From Pseudonocardia cypriaca (GTDB lineage Bacteria; Actinomycetota; Actinomycetes; Mycobacteriales; Pseudonocardiaceae): 64,000 nucleotides of DNA. Location: contig NZ_VFPH01000001.1 in NCBI RefSeq assembly GCF_006717045.1, positions 2,976,001 to 3,040,000 on the forward strand, given 5' to 3'. Positions 27,296-36,190 of the stretch are shown piece by piece (position 1 is the first letter of the stretch; each line of letters starts with the position of its first letter). Both the position numbers and the translations under genes were made by a program. The notes below the pieces were generated by a model that worked only from the letters and a program-made list of their open reading frames with translations, did no database searches and was not told where the DNA came from.

Positions 27296-28069
27296 TCATT
27301 CGACGAGGAGTGCCCGGGCGCGCGCGACGGCACCGTTCACCAGCTGTGCCAGTGCCTCCGACGGGAGGCCCGGCGGCGCCGGGAACACCTGATCGGTGGC
27401 CCGAGCCGGCGCCGGGAGCGGTGCGGGCAGCCCGGGCGGGTCGGCCGCGTACGCCGCGGTGGCCGGCACCGGACGGTCGACGTCCCGCCCCGGGACGGGA
27501 GGCCCGGGAGCCGCAACGGGTTCGCGACCGAGGACGTCGAGCAGCTCGTCAGCGCCGCGTCCGCGCAACAGGAGCAGCACGAACGGGTCGTCGTCGAGCA
27601 GCCACGCCACCTGGTAGCAGAGACCCGCGGCGTGCTGGCACGGGTCGCCGATGTCGGGGCAGTCGCACTCGGACTCGAGGTCGCCGATCGTCGGCAGCAG
27701 CGCGACGTCGGCGGCGTCGGCGGAGCGCACCAGTGACCGCGGCACCTCGCGGTCCAGCAGCGCCGCGAGGTGGCCGGCCTCGGCTCGGACCTGGTCGAGG
27801 AACCGGTCCCACTCCGCGTCGGTGAGCTCGGCGAGGTGCACGACCACGTCGTAGCTGCCGTCCGGGTCCTCCACGGTGGCGGCGATCCGGCCGGGCGACA
27901 CCGTGATCGGCCCGATCCGCCCGCTGCCGGCGAACCGCCGCCCGGCCCGCAGGAGCGTGGCGTGGAGGGCGGCGTCCTCCATCGCCGCGACGAACGCCCG
28001 TGCCCACCAGGACCGGCCGCGCCTGCCGGGGCGCGGTGGGAACGCGGGGAACCCCCGCGCCCGGGTCAT
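27296..28069 (-). CDS. SWIM zinc-finger protein
   Basis: 257 residues. A SWIM-type zinc finger (CxC...CxH: ECDCPDIGDPCQHAAGLCY) lies near residue 120-140. The tail after residue ~175 is proline- and alanine-rich and probably disordered. SWIM domains bind DNA or proteins. In actinomycetes this gene type is regularly paired with a SNF2 helicase, as here, where the ATG at 28069 overlaps the helicase stop. It is the last gene of a seven-gene minus-strand run and converges on the gene at 26855-27265. Confidence 0.85.
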   Translation of the reverse strand: MTRARGFPAFPPRPGRRGRSWWARAFVAAMEDAALHATLLRAGRRFAGSGRIGPITVSPGRIAATVEDPDGSYDVVVHLAELTDAEWDRFLDQVRAEAGHLAALLDREVPRSLVRSADAADVALLPTIGDLESECDCPDIGDPCQHAAGLCYQVAWLLDDDPFVLLLLRGRGADELLDVLGREPVAAPGPPVPGRDVDRPVPATAAYAADPPGLPAPLPAPARATDQVFPAPPGLPSEALAQLVNGAVARARALLVE

Positions 28070-30792
28070 GCGTCGCCTCGCAACGCGACGAGGTCGGCCA
28101 GCTCGGCGTCGGTCAGCTCGGTGAACGCCGCCTCCCCGCCTGCGAGCACGGAGTCGGCGAGCGCGCGTTTGGACTCGAGCAGGGCGGCGATGCGGTCCTC
28201 CACGGTGCCTTCGCTGATCAGCCGGTGCACCTGCACCGGGCGGGTCTGCCCGATCCGGTACGCCCGGTCGGTGGCCTGCTCCTCGACCGCGGGGTTCCAC
28301 CAGCGGTCGAAGTGCACGACGTGGTCGGCGCGGGTGAGGTTGAGCCCGGTGCCAGCGGCGCGCAGCGACAGCAGGAACACCGCTGCCTCGCCCCGCTGGA
28401 ACCGCTCGACCATCGCCTCGCGCTCCGGCACCGGGGTGCCCCCGTGCAGGAACTGGACGGGGGTGCCGCGCGCCCGCAGGTGCCACTCCAGGAGCCGCCC
28501 CATGGCGACGTACTGGGTGAACACGAGCGCGGCGCCGTCCTCGGCGAGGATCGTCTCGAGGAGCTCGTCGAGCAGCTCCAGCTTCCCGGACCGGCCGACG
28601 AGCACCGGGTCCGGCTCCTTCGCGTACAGCGCGGGGTGGTCGCAGATCTGCTTGAGCGCGGTGAGGAGCGCGAGGACGAGACCGCGCCGCGCCATGCCGT
28701 CGGCGCGGGCGATGCGATCCATCGTCTCGGCCACCACCGCCTCGTACAGCCCGGCCTGCTCGCGGGTGAGGCCGACGGGGCGGTCGGTCTCGGTCTTGCG
28801 CGGCAGCTCCGGTGCGATGCCGGGATCCGTCTTGCGCCGCCGCAGCAGGAACGGGGCGATCAGCCGCGCGAACCGCTCGGCGAGCGCCGGGTCGGCCCTC
28901 TCGGCGATCGGGTCGGCCCAACGCGCCCGGAACTCGGCGAGCGGGCCGAGCAGGCCCGGTGTGGTCCAGTCGAGGATCGACCACAGCTCCACCAGGTCGT
29001 TCTCCACCGGGGTGCCGGTGAGCGCCACCCGCGCCGCGGACGGGATGCGGCGCAGCGCGAGCGCCGTGCTCGACGCGGGGTTCTTCACGTGCTGCGCCTC
29101 GTCGGCGACCACCATGCCCCACCGGTGCGTGGCGAGGGTGTCCACGTCCAGGCGCATGGTGGCGTAGGTCGTCAGGACGAACCCGTCGTGCTCGGGCAGT
29201 TCGCGGCCGCTGCCGTGGTAGCGGTCCACCGCCACCTTCGGCGCGAACCGCGTGATCTCCCGTTCCCAGTTGCCGAGCAGCGACGCCGGGCACACCACCA
29301 GCGTGGGGCCTGCTCCCAGGGCGTTGCGGTGCAGGTGCAGCGCGATCACGGTGATCGTCTTGCCGAGGCCCATGTCGTCGGCGAGGCAGGCCCCGAGGCC
29401 GAGCGAGGTCATCCGGTCCAGCCAGCCGAGGCCGCGCAGCTGGTAGTCGCGCAGCGAGGCGGCGAGCCCGTCCGGCGGGTCGACGGGCTCGGGCGCGGCG
29501 CTGATGCGCTCCTTCAGCTCCTGCAGCCAGCCCGTCGTGACGACGGGGACCGGGGTGCCGCGGTCTTCCACCTGGCCGGTGAGGGCCGCCCCCAGCGCCG
29601 TGACGGGACCGACCGGGCCGAGCGTGCGGTGGGTGGCCCGGGCCCGCGTCGCCGGGTCGACGAGCACCCACTCGTCGCGCAGCCGCACCACCGGCCGGTG
29701 GCTCGCGGCCAGCTCGGCCATCTCCTGGTCCGTGAGCGGCTCGCCGCGCAGGGCGAGCTCCCAGTCCAGGTGCAGCGGGTCGCCGCCCGCCGTGAACGGA
29801 GTCGGGCCGCTCCCGCGCCCGGCGACGGCGCGCGCGGAGAGCTCCGGCCGCAGGTCCCGTGGCCAGTGGACCGCGATCCCCGCGGCGGCCAGCCGGGCGG
29901 CGGCGTCGCCGAGCAGGTCGGAGACGTCCCCGTCGTCGAGGTCGAGGACGTCGGGCACCGCCTGGCCGAGCAGCTGCTGCAACGGGTCCCAGAACCGTGC
30001 AGCGCGCCGCACGGCGAGCAACGCGTCGAGCCGCGCCCGGGGCCCGAAACCGACCGCCGCACCGCTCCACACGGCCGCGAGATCGGCCACGCGGGTCGGG
30101 TCGTCGAGTGCGTGCAGCTGGACGACGGCGCGGAACCGGGTGGCGTCCGGCTCCGCCTCCACGCGCAGCGACAGCCGCACCCCCGCGTCGACCCCCGCGG
30201 CGACCTCGTCCGCCCAGTCCCGCAGGTACGGGACGGCCTGCGGTTCCGGCGAGGCGTACACCGGAGTGCCCGCCGCCTCCACCGCATCGGGCGAGCGCGG
30301 CAGCACGTCGGCCACGGCGTCGAGGAACGCCCGGAGCAGCGGCGCGGCCGCCGGGAGGGCGGGCCGTTCCACCCCGGGCTCGGGGACCGCCCGGGCGGTG
30401 GGTGGCACGGCCGCGGCGAGGGCGTGGAGCCGGTCGGCGTCCTCGGCGTCGAGCGGGCCGACCCGCCAGGCGTCGAACCCGGCAGGCGAGACGCCGGGCA
30501 GCAGGCGGCCCCGCGCCACCAGGTGCACCGCGAACCGGGCCGCCGCCGCCCAGAAGAGCAGCGCGGGATCCCCTTCGCCGGCCCGGAGGAGCACCGGCAG
30601 CGCGTCGGCGACCGGCACCTGCCGCACCGGCACGTCGTGCACCTCGTCGCCGGGTGGTGGGACGAGGCGGGCGGTCCCGGGCGTGCCGAGGCCGGACAGG
30701 ACGTCGCCGGTGAGCAGCAGCCGTCCGGCCCGCGGCGGGTCGGCGGGCACGAACACCACGCACCCGGGAGCGGGTTCCCGAGGCCGCGTCAC
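28066..30792 (-). CDS. SNF2/Rad54-family DEAD-like helicase
   Basis: 908 residues. An N-terminal ~400-residue region of the bacterial SNF2 type precedes a complete helicase core: DMGLGKT Walker A (Lys478), DEAQ box at 564, and C-terminal motifs GLNLTRADHVVHFD, RWWNPAVEEQATDRAYRIGQT. SNF2 enzymes move along double-stranded DNA and displace or remodel bound proteins. Bacterial members are tied to transcription recycling or DNA repair. The GTG at 30792 overlaps the stop of the UvrA-like gene, so translation is coupled to it, which is an unusual partnership. Confidence 0.92.
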   Translation of the reverse strand: MTRPREPAPGCVVFVPADPPRAGRLLLTGDVLSGLGTPGTARLVPPPGDEVHDVPVRQVPVADALPVLLRAGEGDPALLFWAAAARFAVHLVARGRLLPGVSPAGFDAWRVGPLDAEDADRLHALAAAVPPTARAVPEPGVERPALPAAAPLLRAFLDAVADVLPRSPDAVEAAGTPVYASPEPQAVPYLRDWADEVAAGVDAGVRLSLRVEAEPDATRFRAVVQLHALDDPTRVADLAAVWSGAAVGFGPRARLDALLAVRRAARFWDPLQQLLGQAVPDVLDLDDGDVSDLLGDAAARLAAAGIAVHWPRDLRPELSARAVAGRGSGPTPFTAGGDPLHLDWELALRGEPLTDQEMAELAASHRPVVRLRDEWVLVDPATRARATHRTLGPVGPVTALGAALTGQVEDRGTPVPVVTTGWLQELKERISAAPEPVDPPDGLAASLRDYQLRGLGWLDRMTSLGLGACLADDMGLGKTITVIALHLHRNALGAGPTLVVCPASLLGNWEREITRFAPKVAVDRYHGSGRELPEHDGFVLTTYATMRLDVDTLATHRWGMVVADEAQHVKNPASSTALALRRIPSAARVALTGTPVENDLVELWSILDWTTPGLLGPLAEFRARWADPIAERADPALAERFARLIAPFLLRRRKTDPGIAPELPRKTETDRPVGLTREQAGLYEAVVAETMDRIARADGMARRGLVLALLTALKQICDHPALYAKEPDPVLVGRSGKLELLDELLETILAEDGAALVFTQYVAMGRLLEWHLRARGTPVQFLHGGTPVPEREAMVERFQRGEAAVFLLSLRAAGTGLNLTRADHVVHFDRWWNPAVEEQATDRAYRIGQTRPVQVHRLISEGTVEDRIAALLESKRALADSVLAGGEAAFTELTDAELADLVALRGDA

Positions 30793-33086
30793 CCGGCCAC
30801 CGGGGGTGACGCGTGGCGGGCGACGTGCCGGGCGAGGTGCTCACCGGTGAACGAGCCGCCGGCCCGGACGAGCTCGCTCGGCGGGCCCTCGAAGACCACG
30901 GTGCCACCGTCGTCGCCGCCGTCCGGGCCGAGGTCGATCACCCAGTCGGCATGGGCGATCACGTCGAGGTTGTGCTCGACGACGATCACCGAGCTGCCCC
31001 CGTCGACGAGCCGGTCGAGCAGGGCGAGCAGGTGCCCGCAGTCGGACATGTGCAGACCCGTGGTGGGCTCGTCGAGGATGTAGACGTTCCCCTCCTCGTG
31101 CAGCCGCCCGGCCAGCTTGAGCCGCTGGCACTCGCCGCCCGAGAGCGTCGACAACGGCTGGCCGAGCGTCAGGTAGCCCAGCCCGACGTCGACCACGGCC
31201 TGCAGCCGGCGCCGGATGTCCCGCGCGCTGAAGAACTCGCACGCCTCGGCCGCGGTCATGTCCAGCGCGTCCGAGATCGACCTCCCGTCGACGGTGAGCG
31301 CGAGCACCTCCTCCGTGTAGCGGCGGCCGTGGCACTCGGTGCAGGTGGAGCGCACGCCGTCGAGGAAGGCCAGGTCGGTGTAGACCACGCCGAGACCGTT
31401 GCACGTGGGGCAGGCGCCTTCGGAGTTGAAGCTGAACAGCGCCGGCTTCACCCCCGTCGCCTTCGCGTACAGCTTGCGGATCTGGTCCATCACCCCGGTC
31501 CAGGTGGCGGGCGTGGAACGGATGGAGGTGGCCACCGCGCTCTGATCCACGACGATCGCGCCCGGGTGCTGGGGCACCAGCACCTCCCGCACCAGGGTGC
31601 TCTTGCCGGAGCCCGCGACGCCGGTGAGCGCCACGAGGACGCCGAGCGGGACGTCGAGGTCGAAGCCGCGCAGGTTGTTGGCCTTCGCGTTCGTCAGGTG
31701 CAGGTGCCCGGTCGGGGTGCGCGGCTGCTCCCGCAGCGTGATCGGCCGGTGCAGGAACTCGCCGGTGAGGGTGCCCGAGTTCGCGAGACCGGCCACGTCG
31801 CCCTCGTACACGATCCGCCCGCCGTCGCTGCCCGCGCGCGGGCCGAGCTCCACGACGTGGTCGGCCGCGGTGATCACGTCGGTGTCGTGCTCGACCACCA
31901 GCACCGTGTTGCCCTTGTCGCGCAGCCGGTGCAGCAGGGCGTTCATCCGCCCCACGTCACGCGGGTGCAGCCCGATCGTCGGCTCGTCGAACACGTACAT
32001 GACGTCCACCAGCGACGACCCGAGATGGCGCACCATCTTGATCCGCTGCGACTCCCCGCCCGACAGCGTGGAGGTCTCGCGGTCGAGCGTGAGGTAGCCC
32101 AGCCCCATGTCGATCAATGCGCCGACCCGCTCGGTGGCCTCGTCGACGATCGGCGCGACGTCCCGGTCCGAGAGCGTCGGCAGCAGCGCGTGCAGCGCGT
32201 GCAGGTTCATCCCCGTGACCTCGGGCAAGGTGCGCCCGCCGACGGTGGCCGTGCGCGCCGCCTCGTTGAGCCGGGCGCCGCCGCAGTCGGGGCAGCGCAC
32301 CGACGTGGTGAACCGGGCGACGGTCTCCCGCTTGCGCTCCGAGCTGCCGGAGTCGGCGTCGGCCTGGATGTAGAGCCGGTTGAACTTCGCCTCCACACCC
32401 TCGAGGTCCATGTTGACGGCCTTGCGGCCGGGCCCCTTCAGCGCCACCTTCTCGTCGGAGCCCCACAGCAACAGCCGCCACTCGGCGTCGCCGTACTCGC
32501 GCAGCGGCTTGTCGTTGTCGAACTTCCCGGACTGGGCGTAGATGTGCCAGTACCAGGAGTCGACGGCGAAGTCGCGGTGCCGGATCGCGCCCTCGTTCAG
32601 CGACTTGTCTATGTCGAAGAACGAGGCGTGGTCGAGCTGCACCTTGCGCCCGATGCCCCTGCACCCCGGGCACATGCCCTGCGGCTCGTTGAACGAGAAC
32701 GCGTAGCCGTACCCAACGTGCGGGCTGCTGCAGCGCGACCACAGCAGCCGCAACAGGGGGTTGATGTCGGTGACCGTGCCCAGGGTGGAGCGGGCGCCAC
32801 CGCCGAGGCGCTTCTGGTCCACGACGATCGCGGTCGACAGGCCCTCGATCAGGTCGGCGTCGGGTTGGCCGAGCTTCGGCAGGAAGCCGCGCACGAACGC
32901 CGAGAACGTCTCGTTGAGCTGCCGCTGCGCCTCCGCCGCGATCGTGTCGAACACCAGCGACGACTTGCCGGACCCGGACACCCCTACGAATGCGGTGATC
33001 CGGCGCTTCGGAACCCGGACCGACACGTCGCGCAGGTTGTTCTCGCGGGCCCCGGTGACGCTGATGAACTCGGGTATGAACTCCAT
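30789..33086 (-). CDS. UvrA-like ABC protein, DrrC-type drug resistance class
   Basis: 765 residues, about 200 shorter than UvrA and close in length to DrrC of the daunorubicin producer. Both ABC modules are intact: P-loops GVSGSGKSS (Lys41) and GVAGSGKST, signatures LSGGESQRIK and LSGGECQRLK, and zinc-finger cysteines (CPGC, CPDCGG, CPTC...CTEC). The missing part corresponds to the UvrB-binding/insertion region. Related proteins protect against DNA-binding drugs, probably by removing them from DNA. The ATG at 33086 follows GGGAGGA. An ABC exporter pair lies directly upstream in the same run. Confidence 0.9.
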   Translation of the reverse strand: MEFIPEFISVTGARENNLRDVSVRVPKRRITAFVGVSGSGKSSLVFDTIAAEAQRQLNETFSAFVRGFLPKLGQPDADLIEGLSTAIVVDQKRLGGGARSTLGTVTDINPLLRLLWSRCSSPHVGYGYAFSFNEPQGMCPGCRGIGRKVQLDHASFFDIDKSLNEGAIRHRDFAVDSWYWHIYAQSGKFDNDKPLREYGDAEWRLLLWGSDEKVALKGPGRKAVNMDLEGVEAKFNRLYIQADADSGSSERKRETVARFTTSVRCPDCGGARLNEAARTATVGGRTLPEVTGMNLHALHALLPTLSDRDVAPIVDEATERVGALIDMGLGYLTLDRETSTLSGGESQRIKMVRHLGSSLVDVMYVFDEPTIGLHPRDVGRMNALLHRLRDKGNTVLVVEHDTDVITAADHVVELGPRAGSDGGRIVYEGDVAGLANSGTLTGEFLHRPITLREQPRTPTGHLHLTNAKANNLRGFDLDVPLGVLVALTGVAGSGKSTLVREVLVPQHPGAIVVDQSAVATSIRSTPATWTGVMDQIRKLYAKATGVKPALFSFNSEGACPTCNGLGVVYTDLAFLDGVRSTCTECHGRRYTEEVLALTVDGRSISDALDMTAAEACEFFSARDIRRRLQAVVDVGLGYLTLGQPLSTLSGGECQRLKLAGRLHEEGNVYILDEPTTGLHMSDCGHLLALLDRLVDGGSSVIVVEHNLDVIAHADWVIDLGPDGGDDGGTVVFEGPPSELVRAGGSFTGEHLARHVARHASPPVAG

Positions 33087-33133
33087 GCATTCCTCCCTAC
33101 GCGGGGCAGCGGACGGTTCCTGACCGGTTTCGG

Positions 33134-33583
33134 TCACGCGGTCTCGACGCGGAACACCCCGCACCGGCCGGCCACCTTCTCGAACGCCTCCGGTGTCACA
33201 GCCTCCACCACACCGGCGTCCGCCATGATCTTCGCTCCGTCGGCGAGGCGCACCGGCCAGAGCCGCAGCACCGGGAGCGCGTCGTGGCGGTCCAGCTCGA
33301 CGAGCCGCACCTCCTCGCGCCGCTTGCCGGTGCTCAGCGTGGCGCGACCGCCGGCCGCCCGGACGTTGCGGGCCCAGTCGGCGCCGGGGAAGCCTTCCAG
33401 GAGGTAGCGCTGCCCCTCGTGCTCCAGCACCGAGAGCGGCGTGCTGCGCGGCTTGCCGCTCTTTCGGCCGGGCACGGTGAGCACCGGGAGCTCCCTCATG
33501 CCGAGGCCGAGGCGCTGCAGCGCGAGGAAGACTTTGTTCATCGGCTTCAGCCAGCGGGGCGGGGTGGGGTTCTGGGTGGTCAA
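33134..33583 (-). CDS. Deazaflavin (F420)-dependent nitroreductase family protein
   Basis: 149 residues from a TTG at 33583 that overlaps the permease stop (TTGA), with GGGAG 8 nt upstream. An ATG at 33541 (135 residues) is the alternative. LTVPGRKSGKPRSTPLSVLEHEGQRYLLEGFPGADW is split over the family's flavin-binding motifs (GRKSG, FPGADWARN). Ddn relatives use F420H2 to reduce nitroaromatics or quinones, or bind fatty acids. In this block it could detoxify the exported compound. No other F420 gene is adjacent, though an LLM oxidoreductase is at 36798. Confidence 0.85.
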   Translation of the reverse strand: MTTQNPTPPRWLKPMNKVFLALQRLGLGMRELPVLTVPGRKSGKPRSTPLSVLEHEGQRYLLEGFPGADWARNVRAAGGRATLSTGKRREEVRLVELDRHDALPVLRLWPVRLADGAKIMADAGVVEAVTPEAFEKVAGRCGVFRVETA

Positions 33584-34389
33584 CGGCTCATCTCCCGGTA
33601 GCGGTGGACGGAGAGCGGCCCGAAGACCGCGATGATCACGAGTGGCCAGGCGAGGGCCATGAGGACGGGGTGCTGGGCGGCCCAGGTGTCGCTGCTCCAG
33701 CCGGGGTTGCCGAACAGCTCCCGGCTGGCGGCCGCGGTGGCGGTCAGCGGGTTCCACTCGGCGATCGTCGAGACGACGGCGGGCATGGCGGCCGGTGCGA
33801 AGAAGACCCCGGACAGGAACGCCACCGGGAACTCCAGCGCCTGGACCGCCGTGACCGCCCCGGTGCCGCGGGCGATCAGTCCCAGGTAGACGCCCACCCA
33901 GAGCAGCGCGAAGCGCAACAGCAGGAGCAGCCCGACCGCGGCGGCGACGGACAGCGGGCCGGTGCTCCACCGCCAGCCGATCGCCAGCCCGGCGAGCACG
34001 AGCGCGGCCAGCCCGATCGCCGAGATCGCGAGATCGGCGGCGGCCCTCCCGACGAGCACCGCCGAGTGCGACATCGGCATGGACCGGAACCGGTCGGTGA
34101 TGCCCCGCTGCGCGTCGGTGACGACCGCGATCATCGTGCTGCCGATCCCGGACAACATCGTCATCGTCAACATGCCGGGGAGCAGCAGCTGCCGGTAGTC
34201 GTCGCCCGGTACGACCAGCATGCCGCCCATCAGGTAGACGAAGATCAGCAGGATGAGGATCGGGAACCCGATCGTCATCACGAACTGCTCGGGCTGGCGG
34301 CGCAGGTGGGCCAGGTAGCGACGGGTCAGCGTGCCGGCGTCGGTGAGCGCCCAGCGCAGCCGCGACCCGGGCGCGGGGAGAACGGTCAC
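33580..34389 (-). CDS. ABC-2 type transporter permease, DrrB-like
   Basis: 269 residues with about six membrane segments and the ABC-2 pattern of daunorubicin-resistance permeases: RRPEQFV-type start, LLLPGMLTMTMLSGIGSTM, then RFRSMPMSHSAVLVGR and FLSGVFFAPAAMP. The GTG at 34389 overlaps the ATPase stop. Paired with the ATP-binding protein it should form an exporter for hydrophobic drugs or a lipid. The substrate is unknown, though the UvrA-like gene downstream points to a DNA-binding compound. Confidence 0.9.
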   Translation of the reverse strand: MTVLPAPGSRLRWALTDAGTLTRRYLAHLRRQPEQFVMTIGFPILILLIFVYLMGGMLVVPGDDYRQLLLPGMLTMTMLSGIGSTMIAVVTDAQRGITDRFRSMPMSHSAVLVGRAAADLAISAIGLAALVLAGLAIGWRWSTGPLSVAAAVGLLLLLRFALLWVGVYLGLIARGTGAVTAVQALEFPVAFLSGVFFAPAAMPAVVSTIAEWNPLTATAAASRELFGNPGWSSDTWAAQHPVLMALAWPLVIIAVFGPLSVHRYREMSR

Positions 34390-35351
34390 GCCGCCACCCC
34401 CGCCGACGTCAGGTGCAGGAACACCTCGTCGAGGGTGGGGCGGCGCACGGTGAGGTCCTCCGCGTCGATCCCTTCCCGCTGCAGCCCCTGCACGACCGCG
34501 GTGAGCGCCTCCATGCGGTCGCTCACCGGAGCCGCCACCCGGCGCGTCGCCTGCTCGACGTCGGGTGCGGTCCCGGCGACCCGTTCCAGGAGCGCGGCGG
34601 CGCACGCGAGGTCGCCCGCGTGCCGGACCACGAGGTCGATCCGGTCGCCGCCGATCCGCGACCGCAGCTCGTCCGGTGTGCCCTCGGCGACCACCCGGCC
34701 ACCGCCGCCCTTGGGTGCGGCGAGGACCGAGATCCGGTCGGCGAGCTGATCGGCCTCGTCCAGGTACTGCGTGGTGAGCAGGACGGTCGTGCCCGCGGCG
34801 ACGAGCCCGCGCACCGCCTCCCACACCTCGGCGCGACCGCGCGGGTCGAGCCCGGTGGTGGGCTCGTCGAGGAAGAGCACCGCGGGCGCGAGGATCATGC
34901 TCACGGCCAGGTCGAGCCGGCGCCGCATGCCGCCGGAGTACTTCCCGACCGGCCGCGCACCGGTGTCGGCGAGGTCGAACCGCGTGAGCAGCTCGTCGGC
35001 TCGCCGCTGCGCGTCCGAGCGGGACAGGTGGAAGAGCCTGCCGAACATCACCAGGTTGCGGCGGCCGTCCAGGATCTCGTCGACAGCGGCGTACTGGCCG
35101 ACCAGCCCGATCCGCCTGCGGACGTCCGCGGCCCGCGTCGCGACGTCGAAACCGTCGATCTCGGCATGCCCGCCGTCGGCGCGCAGCAGTGTGGTGAGGA
35201 TCCGGACGGCGGTGGTCTTGCCCGCCCCGTTCGGGCCGAGCAGCCCGTGCACCGTGCCCGGTGGCACGGACAGGTCGAACCCGTCGAGCGCGGGCTCGCC
35301 GGATCCCGGGTAGCGCTTGCGGAGCGCCTCCGCGCTCACCGCGGCAACCAT
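34386..35351 (-). CDS. ABC transporter ATP-binding protein, DrrA-like
   Basis: 321 residues with Walker A (GPNGAGKTT), signature (YSGGMRRRLDLA), Walker B (VLFLDEPTTGLD) and a C-terminal extension ending in RRPTLDEVFLHLT, the mark of the DrrA group. The ATG at 35351 is preceded by GGGAGGAAC. It opens the transporter run after a 96-bp gap that holds two TCAAGTTTG-type sites. ATP hydrolysis by this subunit would power export through the adjacent permease. Confidence 0.93.
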   Translation of the reverse strand: MVAAVSAEALRKRYPGSGEPALDGFDLSVPPGTVHGLLGPNGAGKTTAVRILTTLLRADGGHAEIDGFDVATRAADVRRRIGLVGQYAAVDEILDGRRNLVMFGRLFHLSRSDAQRRADELLTRFDLADTGARPVGKYSGGMRRRLDLAVSMILAPAVLFLDEPTTGLDPRGRAEVWEAVRGLVAAGTTVLLTTQYLDEADQLADRISVLAAPKGGGGRVVAEGTPDELRSRIGGDRIDLVVRHAGDLACAAALLERVAGTAPDVEQATRRVAAPVSDRMEALTAVVQGLQREGIDAEDLTVRRPTLDEVFLHLTSAGVAA

Positions 35352-35365
35352 GTTCCTCCCGTTAC

Positions 35366-35425
35366 TCAAGTTTGAACCCTCGGCCGTGCAGGATGCCGCA
35401 CGAGGAGGGGGGTATGCAAACTTGA
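35366..35425. promoter_or_regulatory. Paired candidate PadR operators before the ABC transporter genes
   Basis: TCAAGTTTGA at 35366-35375 is itself nearly palindromic. CAAACTTGA at 35417-35425 is its inverted counterpart, 41 bp away. Both lie between the padR stop and the drrA-like start, in a run markedly richer in A/T than its surroundings. This is where a PadR repressor encoded just upstream would be expected to act. Confidence 0.5.
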
Positions 35426-35447
35426 ATCGCCAGGAACCGGGCGGGCG

Positions 35448-36050
35448 TTACTCGTCCCGCGGTGGATACGGCGGGAACTTCAGCGCGTGCCACCCGCCGG
35501 GCTTGCCCGGGGAGCGGGGCTCACCGGCCATCGGGTACGCGCCGCCCTCGAGCCGCTCGATGACGCCCCGCGTCCATTCGGCGCTGGTCGCCGCGCTGTG
35601 CTCCCACATGCCGAACAGCTCCCGCACGTGCGGCGGGTCGACCAGCGCGTCGACCTGTGCGCGCGCCTTGTCACGTGCGGCTTCCAACGCCCCGAGACGC
35701 TCCCGTAGCAGGGCGATCGCCTCCTCGCGGGGCAGCGAGGGCAACATCGCGAGCGCCGCGCCCAACGCGTCGGGACGTGGCTGCGGGCGGCGCAGCGCGT
35801 CGCGCAGCAGCTTCATGAACTCGGTCTCACCGCGCTCGGTGAGCTCGTACTCGGTGCGCCCGGGGATGTCGTTGTGATCGAGGAGGAAGCCGCCCTCGGT
35901 GAGCGAGCGCAAGGCGTGGTAGATCGAGCCCCACTTCACGTTCGCCCACTCGTCGGCGCCCCACGACAGCAGGTCGTTGCCGATCCGGTAGCCGTGGGCG
36001 CGCCCGTACCCGCGGACGATCCCCAGTACGAGCAAGCGCGTCGCCGACAT
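35448..36050 (-). CDS. PadR family transcriptional regulator
   Basis: 200 residues. The N-terminal PadR winged helix is clear: ATRLLVLGIVRGYGRAHGYRI, WGSIYHALRSLTEGGFL, then GRTEYELTERGE. A C-terminal helical dimerisation region follows (~110-180). The ATG at 36050 lies 8 nt after TAGTCT on the minus strand, a leaderless arrangement. PadR proteins often repress multidrug exporters and release DNA on binding the drug. Here it stands first in the minus-strand run, 97 bp upstream of the DrrA-like gene and its candidate operators. Confidence 0.88.
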   Translation of the reverse strand: MSATRLLVLGIVRGYGRAHGYRIGNDLLSWGADEWANVKWGSIYHALRSLTEGGFLLDHNDIPGRTEYELTERGETEFMKLLRDALRRPQPRPDALGAALAMLPSLPREEAIALLRERLGALEAARDKARAQVDALVDPPHVRELFGMWEHSAATSAEWTRGVIERLEGGAYPMAGEPRSPGKPGGWHALKFPPYPPRDE

Positions 36051-36190
36051 CGGTGCAGAGACTAGGCCACCCGATCGGTTGTACCGCGGAACTCGGCCCC
36101 CGACTGCGCGTCTGACCAGGTGGAGCGGCGCAGTCGGCTGCGTACTGCTGCGCCGGCCAGGGGAGCGTCGCGGAAGATCGGGGAAGTCAC

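Noticed and set aside
27296..30907. One 1203-residue SNF2-SWIM fusion protein
   Set aside because: The long frame joins the SWIM gene to a shadow frame. SNF2 is coded in a different frame and overlaps SWIM by ATGA.
28000..31083. A 1027-residue open frame antisense to the SNF2 gene
   Set aside because: It is a high-GC shadow frame. The opposite strand encodes a full SNF2 helicase with all motifs.
27296..36050. Antibiotic biosynthetic cluster
   Set aside because: Resistance-type genes are present, but no polyketide, peptide or terpene synthase was seen in the window.
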